A DNA stretch of 64,000 nt. Origin: an uncultured Thermoanaerobaculum sp. GTDB lineage: Bacteria; Acidobacteriota; Thermoanaerobaculia; Thermoanaerobaculales; Thermoanaerobaculaceae. The notes beneath the pieces were generated by a model that searched no databases, had not been told where the DNA came from, and saw only the letters and a program-made list of their open reading frames with translations. The translations under genes were made by a program, and so were the position numbers. Shown one piece after another: positions 36,620 through 46,718 of the stretch. The first letter of the stretch is position 1, and every line of letters starts with the position of its first letter. The stretch covers positions 1 through 64,000 of the forward strand of contig CALHAH010000022.1 in NCBI GenBank assembly GCA_937934115.1, in the 5' to 3' direction.

Positions 36620-38304
36620 GCTTCCGTTTTCGCCTGGCCTTCACCGCGTCGGTCTTGGCCTTTGCTCTCGGCCTTGTGGTGCTCCTTGGGTTTTTTGCCT
36701 CCTGGGAGAAGGCCGGAAGATATAAAGAGGTCTTCGAACTCCGCACTGCCGCTCGCCGGCTTGTGCCGCAGGTACCGGAGCTTTTACAACTGGCCCCCGA
36801 ACAACGCAACCAAAGGGTTGAACAGCTTGCCGCTGTCCTGGGGGTGCATGTTACCGTGTTGGCCGCGGACGGCCAGGTAGTGGCTGATTCCCGCATGCCC
36901 TACCCGCATGTGTCGGTGCTGGAAAATTACGGGCAACGTCCTGAGGTGCAAATGGCCCTAGCCGTGGGAGAGGGCAGCACGTGCCTCCGCCCTTTGAGCG
37001 CGGGACTCCGCACCTGCTACGTAGCTTTGCGAGGCGAGGAGCAAGGTCATGTATGGGTGTTGCGGTTGGCCAAGGAAAGCGCGCGCTCTCGTCTCCCATG
37101 GCTGTGGCTTTTGCTTTTGGCTTTGGGGTCAGTGGGTGTGGGGTGGACGTGCCGGCGGTTTTTAGCTTCGTGGGAGCGCCGGATTTACCAGCATTTGGCC
37201 CCCTGGTGCGAGCTGCCGGAAAGCTCCGAAATTGACGCGGTGGCCTTTGAGGCCGACCGTCGCTTCCGCAGCCTCATGGAGGAGAGGAACCGTGAATTGG
37301 ATGCGTGTCGGCAAGCGCTTTCCCGCGTGACGGACGCGGTTGTCCTTTTGGACCGCGAGCAGGTGGTGCGTTTTGCCAACCCTGCCGCCCATGAGCTTTT
37401 AGGAAAGCTGCCGGAGGGCAGCCCCCTTTGGGAGCACTGCCCCAATCCCCAGCTGTTGGCTTTGGTGGGCGAGGGGCTTTCGGGAGCGGCAAACCGGCAC
37501 GGCGAAATCACCCACAACGGCCGCACCCTGGCCGTAACCGTTTCTTCCTTGCAACACCCGGTGTTGGTCCTGGCCATCCTCGTTCGGGACATCTCGCCGC
37601 AAGCGCGTTTTGAAGCAGCCCGTCGCGCCTTTGTGGCCGACCTGGCCCATGAGTTACGAACGCCCGTGACGGTTTTAGGGGGAGTTCTGGAGGAGCTTAA
37701 AGATCGCGGGGTTGCTCCTGAGCTCGCTGAGATGCTGGGTCGCCAGGTGCAGAGGCTTTCCCGTTTTGCTGCGGACTTGGAGGAGCTGGTGAGCATCGAA
37801 ACGGGCCGTCTGCAGCTGGTTTCATCGCCGGTGGAGTTGTTGGCGCTGGTGCAGGAAGTGGCTGCCGACTTTGCACCCATGGCGCACGCGCGGGAGCTCA
37901 GTCTGAAGGTGGAGGGACAGCCAGTAACGGTGGTCACCGATCGCACGCGGTTGGCCCAGGTTATCTCCAATTTGCTGGACAACGCCATCCGTTACAACCG
38001 CCCAGAAGGCCAGGTGACCGTAACCGTTGCTGCCCGGGAAGAAGGTGCCCAACTGGTGGTGGAGGATACGGGACTGGGCATTCCAGAAAATGAAATCCCC
38101 TTGGTTTTCCAGCGCTTCTACCGGGTGCGTCGCGCTGAAGGTGAAGCCGCCGGATCAGGACTGGGCCTGGCTATCGTCAAGCATCTGGTAGCACGGCTTG
38201 GGGGACGGGTGCACCTTGCTTCAAAACTCGGTGAAGGCACGCAAGTGACGGTAGAACTCCCCGCCGAGGCCCCTCGCGAGCCTTCCGCTCCTTCAGCGGC
38301 TTGA
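36616..38304 (+). CDS. phoR: PhoR-like sensor histidine kinase
   Basis: A 562-residue membrane kinase. A first membrane helix (about 7-27), a small extracytoplasmic region, a second helix (about 160-180), a PAS-like region (LSRVTDAVVLLDREQVVRFANPAAHELLGKL), HisKA with the phospho-acceptor His about 343 in LAHELRTPV, and HATPase with the N-box DNAIRYN and G-boxes EDTGLGIP and GSGLGLAIV. The GTG start overlaps the regulator stop (GTGA); a GTG two codons earlier is equally possible. Last gene of the pst operon. The 152 bp after it carry a near-repeat (ACCGCAAGCCAAC and GCCGTAAGCCAAC) of unknown meaning. Confidence 0.92.
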   Translation: MSFRFRLAFTASVLAFALGLVVLLGFFASWEKAGRYKEVFELRTAARRLVPQVPELLQLAPEQRNQRVEQLAAVLGVHVTVLAADGQVVADSRMPYPHVSVLENYGQRPEVQMALAVGEGSTCLRPLSAGLRTCYVALRGEEQGHVWVLRLAKESARSRLPWLWLLLLALGSVGVGWTCRRFLASWERRIYQHLAPWCELPESSEIDAVAFEADRRFRSLMEERNRELDACRQALSRVTDAVVLLDREQVVRFANPAAHELLGKLPEGSPLWEHCPNPQLLALVGEGLSGAANRHGEITHNGRTLAVTVSSLQHPVLVLAILVRDISPQARFEAARRAFVADLAHELRTPVTVLGGVLEELKDRGVAPELAEMLGRQVQRLSRFAADLEELVSIETGRLQLVSSPVELLALVQEVAADFAPMAHARELSLKVEGQPVTVVTDRTRLAQVISNLLDNAIRYNRPEGQVTVTVAAREEGAQLVVEDTGLGIPENEIPLVFQRFYRVRRAEGEAAGSGLGLAIVKHLVARLGGRVHLASKLGEGTQVTVELPAEAPREPSAPSAA

Positions 38305-38456
38305 GCCCACCCTTACCGCAAGCCAACCTTCACCCCCGGCCCTGCCGTAAGCCAACGGGTATCATGGGGTGATATGAGATATGGATGCGCGATGGCGTGT
38401 CAAACCGCCGTTGGTTGCGCCAATGGGCGGTGTGAGAGGAGCGCTTACCGAGGATC

Positions 38457-39180
38457 TTGGAGGCGAGCTTGTCAGTGCACGATGCATTTCGGCTGAAGCT
38501 TCTTCGGGACACGCCCTTCGGGAGGATGCCTGAAGAAGCAGTGGCACGCGTTGCCCACCTTACGGCGCTTCGGGAGGTGGGGGCGGGCAAGATCCTGTGC
38601 CGGGAAGGCAAGACTGGGGGCGTGTTTTGCGTCGTGGCCGCAGGCTTACTTAAGGCATACCGCGGTCTTGCTTCTGGTCGGGAAATCACGATCTTCCTCC
38701 TTCGGCCCGGGGATTCCTTTGGTTTTTAACCACTCTTGGACGGTGGCCCTTGTCCCATGAGCATTGCAACCTCAAAAACCCCCACGTTGCTCACCCTCCG
38801 AAGCAGTGCGCTGCTCGCGCTTTTCCACAAAGCGCCAAAATTTTCGCGGTTTTTTTGGAGCATTTCGCTGGGGAAAAAGCAAGCCCGTGAACCGCGTAGG
38901 TATGGTCACAAGCCAGGGCGCCGCGGCACGGGTGGCTCACGCCTTGTCGAGCTTGGCGTCCCTCGCTGTTGATGGTCGCTCTGGGGAGGCCCTATTACCT
39001 GTAAGCCAGAGGGAGCTGGCGCAAACCTTCGGGCTAGCGCCAGAAAACCTTTCTCGGGCCTTGGCGCGACTCCAAACTCAGGGGCTCATCCGCAAAAGTG
39101 GCAAGCAGCGCTTCGTCATCTTTTTCCGTGCAGCGGCTTGCGCAGCTGGCAGAAACCTGAGGCCTGCTCCTTCCCCTTGA
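38457..39180 (+). pseudogene. Crp/Fnr-family regulator, disrupted
   Basis: Remains of a Crp/Fnr transcription factor. The cyclic-nucleotide-binding-like beta-roll starts near 38457 (GKILCREGKTGGVFCVVAAGLLKAYR, LLRPGDSFGF) but is cut by TAA at 38727-38729. Reading through in the same frame restores family sequence (PLLDGGPCPMSI), so a Leu codon seems to have become a stop. A frameshift then occurs between about 38840 and 38900, and the C-terminal helix-turn-helix (LLPVSQRELAQTFGLAPENLSRALARLQTQGLI) continues in another frame to 39180. Two independent lesions mean it is not functional as one protein. The original start is uncertain (TTG or GTG codons near 38457-38475). Confidence 0.8.
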
Positions 39181-39304
39181 CGCCCGTCAATGCGCAGGTA
39201 GCACTCCCCGTTTACCTTACGTATGCGGGGCGCAGAGAAGCGCCCTTTTCCGGGGCTGGGACCTAGGTCTCAAGGACACGTCCTCATCTTTTTGGTGCCG
39301 GTGA

Positions 39305-39532
39305 TACAGCTACGGGGGCTTGGCTCGGCTTTTCGGGGACCTTTCTCGTCCCTTGCCTGTGCGGGTTTGGTGTCAGCTCTTGGTGGAAGGGGAGGCGTGC
39401 GTGCGCACCATGGCGCGAAGGCTTGGCGTGGAGCAACCTACCCTTTCGCACCACCGGAGAATTTTTAACGATCACGGCGCCGTGGGGGCCCGGTGTAAAA
39501 AGGCAAATATTTTTTTGGCCCACGGACGGTAG
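39305..39532 (+). pseudogene. ArsR-family regulator remnant
   Basis: A fragment of about 70 codons that resembles a winged-helix ArsR repressor: LFGDLSRPLPVRVWCQLLVEGEACVRTMARRLGVEQPTLSHH, with the recognition helix and part of the wing, then a stop at 39532. The segment after the helix (FNDHGAVGARCKKANIFLAHGR) is degraded, and no proper start is visible upstream of a disrupted 5' region. It precedes the decayed efflux operon, so it was perhaps its regulator. An intact ArsR gene is present at 63380. Confidence 0.6.
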
Positions 39533-39595
39533 CGCCGTGGCTTTGCTCGCCGCCCTCGGTCCGAGAAACCCGCAGGTGCGGCAGAAGGGGGAGTC

Positions 39596-40927
39596 ATGAA
39601 GCTTTTTCCTTTCTCCTGGGCAGTTGTTGGCCTTTTTCACGGTCTTTTGTGGGTGGGCACGGCTTGGGCTTCTGAGCCGTTGCCCCTCGCGCAAGAAGAA
39701 ACCAAGGCCCTGGCTGCTAATCCCGTATGGCAAGCGGCCAAGCTAAGGGCGTCGGCAGCGCAGGAACGAACCAAAGAGGTTTTCGGTCGCCACTTCGGGG
39801 AGTTGAGCCTCATAGGTTCCTACAACCACTTCGCACGGGACCGGTTGCTTGTGCCCATGGCCATCGATCTCTTCGCGGACCCTAGCAAGGGCATGGGTCA
39901 ACTTCCTTGGGACCGTAACCAGGTACACTACGGGCTCACCTGGCAGGTGCCGCTTCTGGCAGCGGGCGCGCTGCGCGAGGGCGATGGCATGGCCCGCCTT
40001 GCGGAAAGTGCCAGCGAGCACCTGGCCTTTTTTTGGGGATCAGGTCCGCTACAACGTGCGCGCGGCATACCGCAACGCCCTCATTGCCCGCCACGCCCTC
40101 ATTGCGGCCCAGGCGTACCGGGAGGCGTTGGCCAAGGACGAGGCCGATGCCCAGGCAAAGCTCAAAATTGGGGCCATCGCGCCGGTGGACGCTGCAAAAA
40201 TAACCTACGTTTTGCCAGGGGCAGAGGCGCAGGTGGCGCAATGGGCGGCAGAGGCCGAAACCGCCCAAGCGTACCTCGCCGCTTTGCTGGGGGAGGACCT
40301 GCCCGCTGGTGGTTTTGAGCTTGTGGATCTTCCGGAAAAGCCACCAGCTCCCCCAACGGTGGCGGAAGAAAGTGTCTCTGTTGCCCTAAAGACGCGAAAT
40401 GACCTGCTGGCAGCCAGGGCCACAACGCCAACGGCGACGCATAAGAAGCGCTTGGCGGTCAAGGCGTTTACCCCGCAACTGCTGCTGCAGGCGAGTTACC
40501 TAAGAAATGAGGCCCCTTCGGTGGAACCGTTGATGACGCGGGAGTGGACCCTGGCGCTCAAGCTGCCGCTTTTTACAGGTCTGCGCCGAATTCATGCTGT
40601 GCGCGCAGCCGACGCCGAGCTTTTGGCCGCCAAGAAGCGGGAACGCGCTAAGGAACTGGAAGTGGCGACCCAAGTGAGAGAGGCTCAGTCCCGGCTTGAG
40701 GCTGCCAAGGCTCTTCTGCAAGTGGGTAAGGCCCAACGTGCACTTGGGCAGGAGGTGGCTCGTGTGGAACACCTCAAGCGGGAGCAGGGTACGGGGAAAG
40801 TGGACACCTAGCTGCCCGGGCCCAGGAGATGGCAGGCGAAACCTCCTACGGGAGGGGGTTGTACGTGTACCAATCGGCTCTGGAGGACCTGGCCTTTGTG
40901 GTGGGGCGGGGAGGAAACCATGATTAA
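39596..40927 (+). pseudogene. TolC/OprM-type outer-membrane efflux protein, frameshifted
   Basis: A TolC-family outer-membrane factor broken by two frameshifts. The first frame encodes a signal peptide and the N-terminal helical domain up to ASEHLAFF; at a run of seven T followed by four G (40028-40038) the homologous sequence moves to a second frame (VRYNVRAAYRNALIARHALIAAQ through EHLKREQGTGKVD). Near 40803 it moves back to the first frame (AARAQEMAGETS, then ALEDLAFVVGRG), ending at 40927 and overlapping the next gene start. The pair of shifts makes the product non-functional unless bypassed. First structural gene of the decayed RND operon. Confidence 0.8.
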
Positions 40928-42028
40928 GAAATCCTTGGCCATCGTGATGGTCGGCGCGGTCGAGGCTGCGGTAGCGATCGTTGTTCCCAAAAAGCGTGCC
41001 CTGCCCTTGCTTCCGCCCCCGGAAAGCCCACCGCTGCCTGTGCTTACGGCCACAGTGTACGAGGGCGCGGTGGGAAGCACCGTGGACACCGTGGCCCTGA
41101 TCGTTGCGAAAACGGCAACAACGGTGGCCGCGCACGTGTCCGGAACGCTGTTGGAGGTTCGCTTCCCAGAAGGCCACACCGTGCGCCAGGGCGAGGTTAT
41201 GGCCCAGATTGATCCAAGGCTGTTGGACGATGCCGTGCGCGCAGCAAAGGCCCGGGTGGCAGCGACCGCCGAAGATCTTGCCAAACAGCAAGCCATTTGC
41301 GAGCGGGACAAGGTTCTTTACGAGAACCAAGCTATTTCCCGACAAGCTTTCGAAATGAGAGCGGCTCAGTTGGCCGCAGTGAAGGCAGCCCACGTGGTTG
41401 CCGAACAAGCTTTAGAAAGCGCTAAAACCCTTCGCGCCTACGCGGATGTACCCGCACCTTTCACGGGAGTGGTCACCTCTCCCTTGGTGGAGCCGGGGGA
41501 TTTGGCAGTGCCCGGGAAACCTTTGTACTCCTTACAGGTCCAGGGGCCGGTGAAGCTCATCTCTAAGCCTTCCCAGGAGAACCTACAAAAGCTCCGGCCT
41601 GGCGATCCGGTTGTCTTCCAAGCTCTTGGGCATTCCCTTGCGGCAAAAACGCGCGCCTTTACCTGGCTTTTAATGCTAACCACTTGGGGACCGTGGAAAC
41701 CGAGCTGCCAGAAGCACCTTTTGGCCTACAACCTGGGGCCACGGTCTCGGCCAGGTACAGCGCGGTTGTGACTTCTGGGCTGGTAGTCCCTGGGTCCCCC
41801 CTGCTCCAAGGACTGGAAGAAACGGTGGTGATCCGCGTGAAGGACGGTAAAGCCGATCCGGTACCGGTAGCGGTTCTCGCGCCAAAGGCCACCGAGGCGG
41901 TTGTCCGTGGCCAGTTGCACCCCGGCGAAACGGTGGTGGTTGGCCCGCCTAGCCAGCTTGTGGCTCTCACCGCCGGTACTCCTTTGGCCCCCCAGGCATC
42001 GGCTGCAGCGGCTGCCGCCGGGAGGTAA
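40920..42028 (+). pseudogene. RND efflux membrane-fusion protein, frameshifted
   Basis: An HlyD/AcrA-type periplasmic adaptor. The intact part (40920 to about 41655) has an N-terminal membrane segment, the lipoyl half-motifs VAAHVSGTLLEVRFPEGHTVRQGEVMAQID and PAPFTGVVTSPLVEPGDLAVPG, and the intervening helical hairpin. Near 41660 the frame changes: the C-terminal beta-barrel and membrane-proximal domain (GTVETELPEAPFGLQPGATVSARY to 42028) is in another frame. Without the shift the protein ends in unrelated residues at 41771. The neighbouring outer-membrane and pump genes are also broken. Confidence 0.8.
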
Positions 42029-42031
42029 ACC

Positions 42032-44226
42032 ATGCGTCTCGTGGATAGTTACGTTAAGCGGCCTCATCTTTTGCTTTCTTTGGTGCTGCTGTTGGCGGTG
42101 GTGGGCATGGTGGGCTTTTTCCGTATGCCGGTGAACCTTTTTCCGGATAGTGAGCGCCCCCAAATTGCGGTGGTGACGGTGTGGCCCGCGGCCTTTGCCG
42201 ACGACGGGGAGGCGATGTAAGCCGCATTATTGAAAAAGAACTCAAAACCATCCAGCTGGTACGGCGCGTCACCTCCACCTCCAACGATGAAGTTTCGGTG
42301 GTGCTTGCCGAGTTTCACTACGAAAAGGGGCTGGACTCGGCGGCCACTGATCTCTCCAACGCTTTGCACAAGATCCGTCCCCTGTTGCCGCGGGACAGTA
42401 GCCCTTTCCAGGTTTACAAGGTTTCCTCGGCAACGCCAGCGGTGCTCACCTTGGCTCTCACCCCTAAAGAGGGCTCACACCTGGACCTTTCCATGGTCCG
42501 CCAGCTGGCCGATAACCCCATTAAAGAGGCCCTCCTGCGGTTGCCGGACGTGGCCAACGGGGAGGTTTTTGGCGGTTACCAGCAGGTCCTCCGCGTCACA
42601 TTAGACCCGGACAAGCTGCAAACCTACCGTTTGCGTCCCGGGCAGGTCATGCAAGCACTGAAGGCTTGCAACCGCAATACACCCGAAGGTTTGCTGGTCA
42701 CGCACCAAACTCATTTTTTGCTCAAAAACCGAGGGGAATTTATTCGCCCCGAAGAGGTGGGGGCGGTGGTGGTGCGTGCGGGGGCAGGTCCCCCTGTTTA
42801 CCTTCGCGATGTGGCCACCGTGGAGCGGGGGATCCAAGAGAGGCTTTCGGCCTTTCACGGTAACGGCAAGCCAGCCATTGGTATCAACATCCAGCGACGG
42901 CTCTCGGGATTTGCTCTGCCTACGATTGCCTCCGTCACCAAGTACCTTCCGCAACTGGAGCGCCAATTTCCTGGGATTCGCTTGGAAATTGCCCACACCC
43001 AGGGGGAGCTTATCCATACCAGCGTTACCAACATGGTAGACGCCCTACGCGACGCTATCATCATGACCGTCATCGTCATTTTCCTGTTCCTTGCGGACGT
43101 GCGCGGGGTGATCCTGGCGGGCATCTCGATTCCGTTTACCTACCTCATCACTTTTGCCTTCATGTGGCTTTTTGGTTTTGAGTGCAACATGGTCACGCTC
43201 ACCGGCGTCATCCTGGGGGTGGGCATGCTGTTGGACGACGCCATTGTGGTTTTGGAAAACATCGAACGGCACTACCGCAAGCTAGGAGAGGATATCAGGG
43301 AGGCCACCATTGGCGGCACCGAGGAGGTTATGCTGGCCATTCTCTCAGGTACCTACGCTACGGTGGTCGTGCTCCTGCCCATCATTTACATCGGTGGGTT
43401 TGTGCAAACCGTGCTGCGGCCCTTAAGCCTTACGCTTTCCATAGCCCTTATTGCCTCGTACCTGGTTTCCGTCACGATCCTTCCCATTTTGGCACCTACC
43501 CTTCTCAAAATCGGCGGGCGCCTCGGCTGCCACCGTGGCTGCGCAAGTGAGCGCGCAGGAAAAGGGTTTCCCGGCCACGCTTTTCTGCCTCGCCGGGCAG
43601 GATTCCTTTGCCCTGTGGGTGCAGGCGGAAGCCACTCGCCGGCAAACACCCCTCCCGTTGGAAACGCTGCCCATGCAAACCCCTGGCGGGACGGTGCCCC
43701 TCTCAGCTTTGGGTAAGGTGGAGGCAGCGTTAGTCCCCACTCGCCACACCAGACAAAACCTCCACGCCACGGTGGACGTCTTAGGCTATCGCGGCACTGC
43801 TGCCGTCACCCACATCAACGCCAACGTCGCCAAGGCTTTGGAAGGTTTGCACTTGCCCCTTGGGGGAACGATTACCGAGGAAGGGGAACGCAAGACCATG
43901 GACGAGGCCTTTTCGGCCCTCATGAAGGCGCTCCTTTTAGGGCTGATCCTCCTTTACTTTTCCTTGGTTTCGGCGTTTCGCTCGTTTGTGCATCCCCTCA
44001 CCATCATGGTGGCCGTTGCGCCGTAGGCATGCTGCCCATTGCCCTGGAACGGGCCACAGGCTTGGAAAGGCTTAGCCCGTTGGCGGTGGTGGCCATCGGC
44101 GGGTTGATGGTTGCCACATTCCTTACCCTGATTTACGTTCCGCTTTTTTACGAGTTTTACCGGGTAACGGCGCAAGTCGCGGCTTTTTTCGGAAAAAAGA
44201 CCCAGCAAACAGGTGAGATAGCCTGA
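42032..44226 (+). pseudogene. RND efflux pump (AcrB-like), multiply disrupted
   Basis: Remains of an inner-membrane RND transporter in at least four pieces. The N-terminus (42032-42220; first membrane helix, then PVNLFPDSERPQIAVVTVWP) is frameshifted near 42205 into a long segment (about 42215-43520) with porter domain and helices 2-6, including LGVGMLLDDAIVVLENIERH. A second shift with apparent internal deletion leads to a fragment of the second porter domain (about 43525-44026), and a further deletion removes helices before the C-terminal piece (44029-44226; GGLMVATFLTLIYVPLFYEF). The total, about 730 codons, is well below the usual 1,000 or more. Confidence 0.85.
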
Positions 44227-44227
44227 A

Positions 44228-44523
44228 ATGCCACAGGCTTTGGATGAAAGGGGGAGCGACAGCATGGCTGAGGAAAAAAATCGGTATCTGCCACCACCGT
44301 GGGCTTACGAGTTTTACGGGCATAAATGCCCTTTCATGCCTTTGGGCTACCGTATGGGGGTATTGGCCTTGGAACGCCTAGGTTTTCAGCGGGAAAAGGA
44401 TCACACCTTACGGGTTTTTCTCAAGATCGGCGGGGGTCACCCGCAGATGTGCCTGGGCGACGGCATCCAGGTAGCCACTGGTGCTATAAGATGGCCTGGG
44501 ACTTGATTGTCCAAGGGGACTAG
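44228..44523 (+). pseudogene. FmdE-domain protein remnant
   Basis: The first ~85 codons resemble the FmdE domain (formylmethanofuran dehydrogenase subunit E-like) with the metal-site pattern FYGHKCPFMPLGYRMGVLALERLG and the later DGIQVATG. Directly after this the reading continues as unrelated residues to 44506, while the neighbouring frame gives CYKMAWDLIVQGD and stops at 44521-44523. FmdE proteins normally continue for about 100 more residues. I read this as a frameshifted and truncated gene, although a short functional form cannot be excluded. Last member of the decayed island. Confidence 0.55.
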
Positions 44524-44621
44524 CGACGAGGGTGTCTGTCGGTGAAAGAATCGCGAGCCTTGGGAGCAAGACACGAGCGTAAACAGAAGTGGTGGAGCTT
44601 TGCCAAGGGGCTGCAACCTTT

Positions 44622-46046
44622 TTACCGGACCTCTCGCTCTTTGAGTGCCTTAAGCAAAGCCATACCAAAAGCGGTGACCTGCGGCTCAGGCTTGGCCTTC
44701 TTTTCCTCCGCCCACTGACGGAACTCCTTGGTGGCCTTCTTTTCTTTTGCTTTTTTGATGGAAAGCGACAGCCGGCGTTGCGCCGGATCCACGCTTAAGA
44801 CCACTGCTGCCACTTTGTTTCCAGGGAGGAACGTCTCCGCCAGCGACTTCCCCTTGGCTACGTCGCTTTCGGAGGCCGGAATGAGAGCCTCTAAACCCGG
44901 CTCCAGCTCTACGAACACCCCGAAGGGTGCCACGCGGTCCACCGTGCCTTCTACCAAAGTGCCTTCCGGATAGCGCTCCCGCGCATCAACCCAAGGATCC
45001 GAGGTGGCCACCGGCCGCAAGCTCAAGCTGATGCGCCGCCGTTCCAAGTCCACCTCACGCACAAATCCTTTGATTTCGTTTCCTTCGGACAAGGACGGGT
45101 CGTCTAAGGTCACCCCCGCAGGCAGTTGGGTTACGTGCAGCAACCCATCTACGCCTTCGGGGAGCTCCACAAACACCCCAAAATCGGTCTTGCGCGCCAC
45201 TCGGCCGGTGAACTGGGAGCCGGCTTGGTAGCTTCTTGCCACCTGCTCCCAGGGGTCGGGCTGGAGCGCTTTAAGGGAAAGGGCAATGCGCTCTTTTTCC
45301 CGATCCGCTTCAATGACCTTTACCCGAATCTTCTCGCCAACCTTCACCACTTGGGAAGGCTTCACCGGCTGTTTGTGGGATAGCTCGGTTACGTGGATCA
45401 TGCCGTCCACGCCCCCCAAGTCCACGAACACTCCAAAGTCCCGGATGGTTTTGACGGTCCCCTCCAGCTCCGCCCCCGCAACGATCTTTTCCCAGGCCTT
45501 ACGCTTAGCTTCTTCCCGCTCTTCCTGCAAGACCGCCGCGCGGGACACCACCATGGTGGAGAGGTCCTCGGCCATTTCCGTAATCAAGAACATGAAGGTC
45601 TTGCCCAAATAGGCATCCACGTTTTTGGGATAGCCCAGTTCAATTTGGGAGTAGGGGCAAAAGGCGCGGATACCCGCAATGGAAACGTCATAACCGCCCT
45701 TATTCCGGCCGGTCACTTTCCCTTGCACCGGAATACGGTTGGCAAAGGCACCTCGCAAGGCCTCGCGCTCCCGTCGCTCGATGGCCAGACGGTGGGAAAC
45801 CTTAACCTCTGGAGCGGTTGCCACCACGATAGCCTCAAGGTTATCCCCGGGGCGCAGCTCCCCCAGTTCCGCCCGGTCCATGAGGGCTTCGGTTTTGCCC
45901 CCGACGGCGATGAGAGCCACATCGCCGGACACCGCCACGATTTGCCCGGAGACCAGTTGGCCAACCTGCAGTTCCTCGCTGGAGAAGCTCTCCGCCAAGG
46001 CCTCCATGAAACGTGCCTTTTGCTCTTGGTGGTTGTGTTGCGTCAT
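44622..46046 (-). CDS. rpsA: S1-domain RNA-binding protein (ribosomal protein S1-like)
   Basis: A 474-residue protein with four S1 domains, at about 30-100, 105-180, 195-265 and 280-350, plus a fifth partial repeat (about 368-440). Characteristic motifs include GGYDVSIAGIRAFCPYSQ, TIRDFGVFVDLGGVDGMIHVTELS and KTDFGVFVELPEGVDGLLHVTQL. It probably serves as ribosomal protein S1, recruiting mRNA to the 30S subunit; a shorter S1 set is common outside Proteobacteria. The leader begins with a stem-loop near the predicted mRNA 5' end. Divergent from the ECF sigma gene. Confidence 0.88.
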   Translation of the reverse strand: MTQHNHQEQKARFMEALAESFSSEELQVGQLVSGQIVAVSGDVALIAVGGKTEALMDRAELGELRPGDNLEAIVVATAPEVKVSHRLAIERREREALRGAFANRIPVQGKVTGRNKGGYDVSIAGIRAFCPYSQIELGYPKNVDAYLGKTFMFLITEMAEDLSTMVVSRAAVLQEEREEAKRKAWEKIVAGAELEGTVKTIRDFGVFVDLGGVDGMIHVTELSHKQPVKPSQVVKVGEKIRVKVIEADREKERIALSLKALQPDPWEQVARSYQAGSQFTGRVARKTDFGVFVELPEGVDGLLHVTQLPAGVTLDDPSLSEGNEIKGFVREVDLERRRISLSLRPVATSDPWVDARERYPEGTLVEGTVDRVAPFGVFVELEPGLEALIPASESDVAKGKSLAETFLPGNKVAAVVLSVDPAQRRLSLSIKKAKEKKATKEFRQWAEEKKAKPEPQVTAFGMALLKALKEREVR

Positions 46047-46060
46047 GGGCTGTCCCTCGT

Positions 46061-46088
46061 CCCGCTCGCAAGCGGGGAATGTATTTTA
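46061..46088 (-). promoter_or_regulatory. rpsA promoter -10 and 5' leader stem-loop
   Basis: Minus-strand TAAAAT (46088-46083) is a five-of-six -10 box. Transcription would start close to 46076, at the first base of a 6-bp hairpin CCCGCT-tgcg-AGCGGG (46076-46061). A hairpin at the very 5' end of an S1 message could stabilise it or be an autoregulatory target. No convincing -35 box is seen. Confidence 0.4.
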
Positions 46089-46148
46089 CACCATTGCCTC
46101 GGTGAGCTGGGAAGGCCGGCGGGTTACCTTTGCCTCTGCCCTTGAGGT

Positions 46149-46154
46149 TACACT
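46149..46154 (+). promoter_or_regulatory. -10-like element of the ECF sigma gene
   Basis: TACACT ends exactly 6 nt before the GTG start at 46161. No Shine-Dalgarno sequence is possible, so the mRNA is probably leaderless. Confidence 0.4.
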
Positions 46155-46160
46155 TCCCAG

Positions 46161-46718
46161 GTGCAGGTGAAGGGTCCCACGGATCAGGAGCTGCAAACGC
46201 TCATGGAGGCCTACCAGCAAGGCCAGCTGGAGGCTTTCGAGAAGCTTTACAGCTGCCTTGCCGGGGAGGTGGGTAGTTACCTTCGCAACCTCGTACGGGA
46301 CCCCCACCGTGCTGAGGACCTCCTCCAAGAAACCTTTTTGCAAATCCACCGGGCGCGGCATACCTACTGGCCAGGCAAGCCGGTGCGCCCTTGGATCTAC
46401 GCCATTGCCCGCAACGTCTTCCTTATGAGCGAACGGGCTCGGCGCCGGCGGCAGGCCCACGAGCAGTTGGCCGAGGGGGAATTGCCGGAACTGCCGGTGG
46501 CGTCCCCGGTGACGGCCTGGGAAGGACAAAAGGACCTCCTTCGGCTGCTGGCCCGTCTGCCGGAGAAGACCCGGGAGGTGCTCATGCTGCACCATGTGGC
46601 AGGGTTGAGCTTCAAGGAGGTAGGCGAGGTTTTGGGGCTTTCGGAGGGCGCGGCCAAGGTGCGAGCCCATAGGGCCATGGAACAGCTCCGGCGGGCTGCC
46701 CGCGGGGAGGGTACATGA
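46161..46718 (+). CDS. ECF-type RNA polymerase sigma factor
   Basis: A 185-residue sigma factor with region 2 (LEAFEKLYSCLAGEVGSYLRNLVRDPHRAEDLLQETFLQIHR, then PWIYAIARNVFL) and region 4 (LPEKTREVLMLHHVAGLSFKEVGEVLGLSEGAAKVRAHRAME). The GTG start is supported by TACACT at 6-nt distance, as for other genes here. It overlaps the NrsF-like gene (ATGA), the usual sigma/anti-sigma arrangement. The regulon is unknown. Confidence 0.93.
   Translation: MQVKGPTDQELQTLMEAYQQGQLEAFEKLYSCLAGEVGSYLRNLVRDPHRAEDLLQETFLQIHRARHTYWPGKPVRPWIYAIARNVFLMSERARRRRQAHEQLAEGELPELPVASPVTAWEGQKDLLRLLARLPEKTREVLMLHHVAGLSFKEVGEVLGLSEGAAKVRAHRAMEQLRRAARGEGT

Noticed and set aside
38374..38496. A 40-codon frame with six cysteines after a TATCAT hexamer
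   Set aside because: It fits the leaderless pattern loosely but overlaps the Crp/Fnr remnant in another frame and has no regular metal-binding spacing. Probably chance.
38457..44523. Sequencing error as the whole explanation of the broken island
   Set aside because: One lesion sits in a T7 run and could be an error, but the damage also includes a clean TAA substitution and large deletions confined to this stretch, which errors alone do not explain.
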